NCBI GenBank assembly: GCA_014529385.2
Contig: CM043966.1
Coordinates: 104,297,087 to 104,357,086 of the forward strand
DNA length: 60,000 nucleotides
Source of the DNA: Adiantum capillus-veneris
Lineage: Eukaryota > Streptophyta > Polypodiopsida > Polypodiales > Pteridaceae
Direction: 5' to 3'
Positions 56,564 to 60,000 of the stretch are shown piece after piece (positions within the stretch are counted from its first letter, which is position 1; each line of letters begins with the position of its first letter). The position numbers and the translations under genes are program-made. The notes beneath the pieces are model-generated. The model was not told where the DNA came from, did not search any database, and saw only the letters and a program-made list of their open reading frames with translations.

Positions 56564-58121
56564 ATGACGGGAGCAAAGCGAACCCCGAACCCCGACGGCC
56601 TCTAAAACACCGGGGACCGAATGGCGCGCCTCGAGCCTGTCATGGTAAAGCAAACAGGGGGCACCACCTAGCTTCAGCGGCTAGGACGCAAACAACACAC
56701 CACCATAACAAATTTTTCATCCAAGAGAGATGGATGCTTGGGAGTAATGATGAAGAGGAAAGGGAATGAGATCAAGTGAGAGAGAGAGAGAGAGAGAGAG
56801 AGTGAGGGAGGGGGTATAGCGGCTTAGTACTTAGACACCACAAAAGGATGGCGAATCCGCACACCCTTCACACATACACAAGCTCACTCCAAAACACAAG
56901 ACTAGGTGGCGATTCCGCACACCTCACATGGGCAAAACATTGCAAGAAAACATACTCACAAAACCTCAAGCTTTATTTAGAGAATTAGGCGATGAAATGG
57001 GGAGCATAGGGTAGGGGAATGAGAAGGGAGAGAGTGGTAGAGCACATGGCGGATAGGTGGGAGTTGATGGCGAAGACTCGCACGAGGATTATGGCCATCA
57101 TCCTTCATTTAGTTGCCCTTCATCTTCCATAGCCAAGGGTGTAGAGGTCATGCTCAAGATAAGCATGGTGATTGCGGTGATGGTGATGGTGTGGGTGTGT
57201 GTGTGTGTGCACTAGGCACACACAGTGCATAGTGTGTTCTTTGGTGATTTTGTGTGTTTTTGTGTGATGGTGACCCCTCTTTATATAGGGGAGGAGGGGG
57301 GAGAAATTCTAGAATTTAGAAATTAAGAAATCATTATCTACATAGGCCATGTGACTGTGGGCCCCACTTGTCTGGCTGTGTGTATATGTGCCAGAACAGC
57401 AGTCTCATGAGAGAGAGACTAAGAGAGAGAGATGGGTTGATGAAAAAAAATGAGAGGTGACATGGAGAATAAAGTAATTACAAGAGGGGAGAGAGGGGAG
57501 TGTGTTCAGAGGTGAATCTGTGTGCAGATGTGTGTGAAAACAAGAAAAATCAGGTAACCACCAGGTGGGGATGGGTCTGTGGGCACCTTTTTCAGTGAAA
57601 CTGAGTGTGTGTGAGTGTGGGGGAGCTTATTTAGCTACAAGACAAGAGACATGGCGCCCTTTAGAGAGAGAGAGGGGGGTATTTGGGTCATGGGATATGA
57701 TAGGAGAGAGAAAGAGGGGGTGGGGTATACTATTTTGGAAGATAGGGTAAGTTGCATGTGAGTTGGTGCATTATTGGTGAGTTATAATGCATTATTGGTG
57801 AGAGGTGGGGTAGCTTGAGGAGAGAGAGAAAGGAGAAAGGACAAGGGGAAGAGAGAGGGGGTTGACCTTTTGAGTGGAGGAGAGGAAAAGGGACACACGG
57901 CGGGGCAATAGTGAAGAAAAAGGAGGCAAGGTGGGGATGGGCTACCCCGCAGGCATGAGGTGGCCTATTTTACCTTTCTTATATATTTACATAATCATAC
58001 TTTTATTTTTTTCTTAATTTTTCCAATGCCTTTTATCACTCCCTCCCTAAGAGGGGTTTTTCATGGGGTGGGGACGAGAGAAGAGGGGTATGGGAGCTTG
58101 GCTTGTGAAAAGCCCCCATCA
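56564..58121 (-). repeat. Gypsy-1 5' LTR
   Basis: About 1558 bp. TATA box at 57279-57287 on the minus strand is the likely promoter of the gag-pol transcript. Differs from the 3' LTR by roughly twenty substitutions and small length changes in GT and GA runs. Confidence 0.93.
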
Positions 58122-58336
58122 GTGCAGAGTCTAGAGTATCGGATTGTACTGTGTTGATGCAATATAAAGAAATACCGAAAGGGGTGTCAAGGTTTTTGGC
58201 CAATACTCTCTGGGTGGAATTATGTCACTCCGTGTCACATGTCGTCTCTCTCTCTCTTAGTTCAGTTGTTATTGAAGTGCTAAAATTATGTTCAGTCTAT
58301 TCTTTTCTCTTGGCACGTGGTGCCCGTCTTGTGACA
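58122..58336 (+). mobile_element. LTR of the host retrotransposon, right part
   Basis: Resumes the LTR interrupted at 48879 after the duplicated GTGC. It contains AATATAAAG and a CT-rich run and ends GTCTTGTGACA. Confidence 0.6.
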
Positions 58337-58337
58337 G

Positions 58338-58349
58338 TGGTATCAGAGC
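58338..58349 (+). promoter_or_regulatory. Primer binding site (initiator Met tRNA) of host retrotransposon
   Basis: TGGTATCAGAGC one base after the LTR end, on the plus strand. It fixes both the LTR end and the orientation. Confidence 0.85.
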
Positions 58350-59190
58350 ATCAAAAGTGTGCTTTTCTGAAAGCATACCGGTCCTACAAAAGAGCAGATA
58401 GTGAAAACCAAAGACTACTGGAATTTTATGTGAAGTATCTTCATGCCATGAACCCAAACTTATTAGCGACTCCCACCCTTACTTCACCGCACATCGGGCG
58501 CGCTCCCATCTTCACCGCTCATGTCTTACAGGGCATAATTCATAAAGATCACTTGCAAGAGAAGGATCCATTTTTGTTTGAGTCACTGTTTTTCTCAGAA
58601 GTAGTGCCATGAAAATGTTGCTGTCTATAGCTACCAAGCCGCACACCCCAAGGACTTGGCAAGATTTCAAGAAAATTATATTTCTCAAAGTTATATGATT
58701 TCTCACATCTTCCTTTGGAGTGCAACTTCTGGCAGAGTGGGGTATCTTGAAATGCTTGCCATGGAAACCCTAGCAGATTATAACTTGAAATTTGTCGACA
58801 TCTCTCTGTAGATGTCTCTTCACGAGAAAATGACCTTGGAGGTCCATTGCAATTGCTATCTTGGGACTACCATCAACACCAAAGAAAACATTATCTGTCA
58901 GCTACAACCTTATGGAATGAACCCAACCCTAATTTTTGGTGCAGGTTTCAGGATGGAAAGTCAGTCGACTTTTTGAGCTCGATTGATATCGATATCTCTT
59001 AATAAGTTTGAGTTCTATTTGAGAACTTGTTTGGTGATCTTGTTTGAAATTTGTTTGAAATGGATGGTCTCTGTTTTGAATCTTTCTTGGTGTCAATTTG
59101 AACTGTTCAGTCTGTTTGACTCTGGTTTCAATACTGGTTCATTGATTGGTGATTTTACTCCCGGGTGGAGAAGTGAGAAATACTATTTTC
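58350..59190 (+). other. Internal start of host retrotransposon; possible gag leader
   Basis: An open frame from upstream of the primer site to 58612 includes FLKAYRSYKRADSENQRLLE and FYVKYLHAMNPNLLATPTL. It is coding-like but not recognised, and its apparent start lies inside the LTR. Further short frames with stops follow. No RT or integrase motif is seen before the window ends. Confidence 0.35.
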
Positions 59191-59200
59191 GTATTGTTTG

Positions 59201-59412
59201 AACCTTGGAACGATGCAGGCCAATCCCTGGGGAGCGTTTCGTTGTATGTTTGAAAACCTCAGAACGACACAGGTCGATGTCTAGGGAGCGCTTTCTTGTA
59301 TGCTAGAAAACCTCCAAATGACGTAGGTCGATGCCTGGGGAGCATTTAGTTGCATGCTTGAACCTCCAAGCAACACGAATTGCGATCTGGGGAGCGTTTG
59401 GTTGTACAATCC
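59201..59412. repeat. Four ~54-bp tandem units
   Basis: AACCTC/T starts units at about 59201, 59255, 59309 and 59361, each with GATG/ACGYAGGYCGATG-like and CTGGGGAGCRTTT segments followed by TTGTATG. Units differ at several positions. Confidence 0.75.
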
Positions 59413-59715
59413 TTTGAGCTCATGGCCCGAACCTTTTTGGGTTATTTGCAGGGGAGTGACGAGGTAGTTATTGAGTAGCTTCATATCACATCCAGTTTGT
59501 CTCGGGGAGTGCTCATTGGTGCTATTGGTTGTGTCTTGTAACATGCATATGTGAGCATTTGTGTTGCAGTGTGATGTGCCAACTATTGAATACTCCTAAT
59601 TGGATGAGATTGCCTGGGTATGTAATCTTAGTGCATCAAGACACCCGTGCAAGATAAGTACTGTTTGGGTGTGATGGCTAATTTTACTATGCCGAAATAT
59701 CAAGAGTCTCGATCT

Positions 59716-59815
59716 GGACGAAAGGAGAAGCCAACTCCTTGACAAAATAGCCGAAAGAAGAATCCAACTCCTTGATCAAAAGAGCCAAAAGGAGAAGCTA
59801 ACTCCTTAACAAAAA
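59716..59815. repeat. Three ~33-bp tandem units
   Basis: CCAACTCCTTGA or CTAACTCCTTAA followed by CAAAA and AGCC(G/A)AAAGGAGAAG occurs near 59731, 59764 and 59798. Such leader repeats suggest a non-coding, non-autonomous element. Confidence 0.7.
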
Positions 59816-60000
59816 GAGAAAACTGACTGTCCCTCAAAATGACCCTCCGAGATTTTTGAGCTAACTTGAGTTGTTTTGCAGATATGCTATGAACTATTAC
59901 TCTCTTTCAAGAAGGGGTGATTTCACAAATTGTTGACGTGTCAAAGCCCTGAAGAATGGAGCCAACTTACAAATGCCGGCCAAGGGGCCTAAACCCTAAG

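Larger units (their letters stand above)
48880..58121 (-). mobile_element. Gypsy-1: nearly intact Tat-like Ty3/Gypsy element
   Basis: LTRs of about 1.56 kb at both ends. TG...CA borders on the minus strand. GTGC on each side (48876-48879 and 58122-58125) is a 4-bp target duplication. On the minus strand: 5' LTR, putative primer site, three short leader ORFs, a 1657-codon gag-pol frame, a stop, the integrase C-terminus, polypurine tract, 3' LTR. RT before integrase defines Gypsy; a second RNase H after the first marks the Tat branch. LTRs differ at about twenty positions in 1.56 kb, so it is young compared with its neighbours. Confidence 0.92.

Noticed and set aside
56536-56769. 77-codon plus-strand frame repeated at 48878-49084
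   Set aside because: It duplicates only because both copies are Gypsy-1 LTR ends; antisense to the element.
58338-58349. tRNA gene signal
   Set aside because: TGGTATCAGAGC is only the primer complement; no cloverleaf is present.

Overview
The window looks like repeat-dense intergenic DNA from a large land-plant genome. The signs are Ty1/Copia and Ty3/Gypsy LTR retrotransposons with plant-type layouts, initiator-Met tRNA primer sites (TGGTATCAGAGC), a CACTA terminus, a MULE transposase with a SWIM finger, and very long CT/GA and GT/CA microsatellites. A fern or other large-genome vascular plant would fit, but that is a weak inference. I see no tRNA, rRNA, CRISPR array, bacterial operon or ordinary multi-exon housekeeping gene.

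Layout. 1-1775: a ~173-bp satellite with a four-monomer higher-order period (~691 bp); every monomer carries a foldback. 2161-3742: two coding remnants, long microsatellites and the right end of a CACTA element (TAGTG at 3742). 3804-5207 (minus): the best non-transposon gene candidate, three spliceable exons with a ParB-like motif, abutting the CACTA end. 5425-6180: GT-rich repeat, a ~175-bp foldback and a C-rich tract. 6548-10571: a decayed MULE. 10979-14059: a gag/coiled-coil retroelement without visible reverse transcriptase. 16634-26051 (minus): a Copia element (Copia-1) with matching LTRs and a perfect 5-bp target duplication, itself split by a 3.8-kb non-coding insert. 26460-28080 (minus): a Gypsy remnant. 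28196-28650: an intron-less, broken DEAD-box helicase fragment directly upstream of a polypurine tract and LTR. 30314-34950 (minus) and 36223-48655 (plus): two divergent loci, head to head, both running Gypsy pol, then a small ORF, then gag, then coiled-coil ORF. The plus locus is interrupted by Copia-2 (40464-45284), whose two LTR copies face each other. 48880-58121 (minus): a young, nearly intact Tat-like Gypsy element (Gypsy-1) inside the LTR of another retrotransposon, whose primer site follows at 58338.

The genes work together only as transposon modules. Gag packages RNA; protease, reverse transcriptase, RNase H and integrase act in replication and insertion. Most copies are dead. Only Gypsy-1 keeps a near-complete reading frame, with one in-frame stop near the C-terminus of integrase. 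The order of insertion can be read from the nesting: old gag/coiled-coil and Gypsy loci first, then Copia-1 and Copia-2, then Gypsy-1 inside another LTR.
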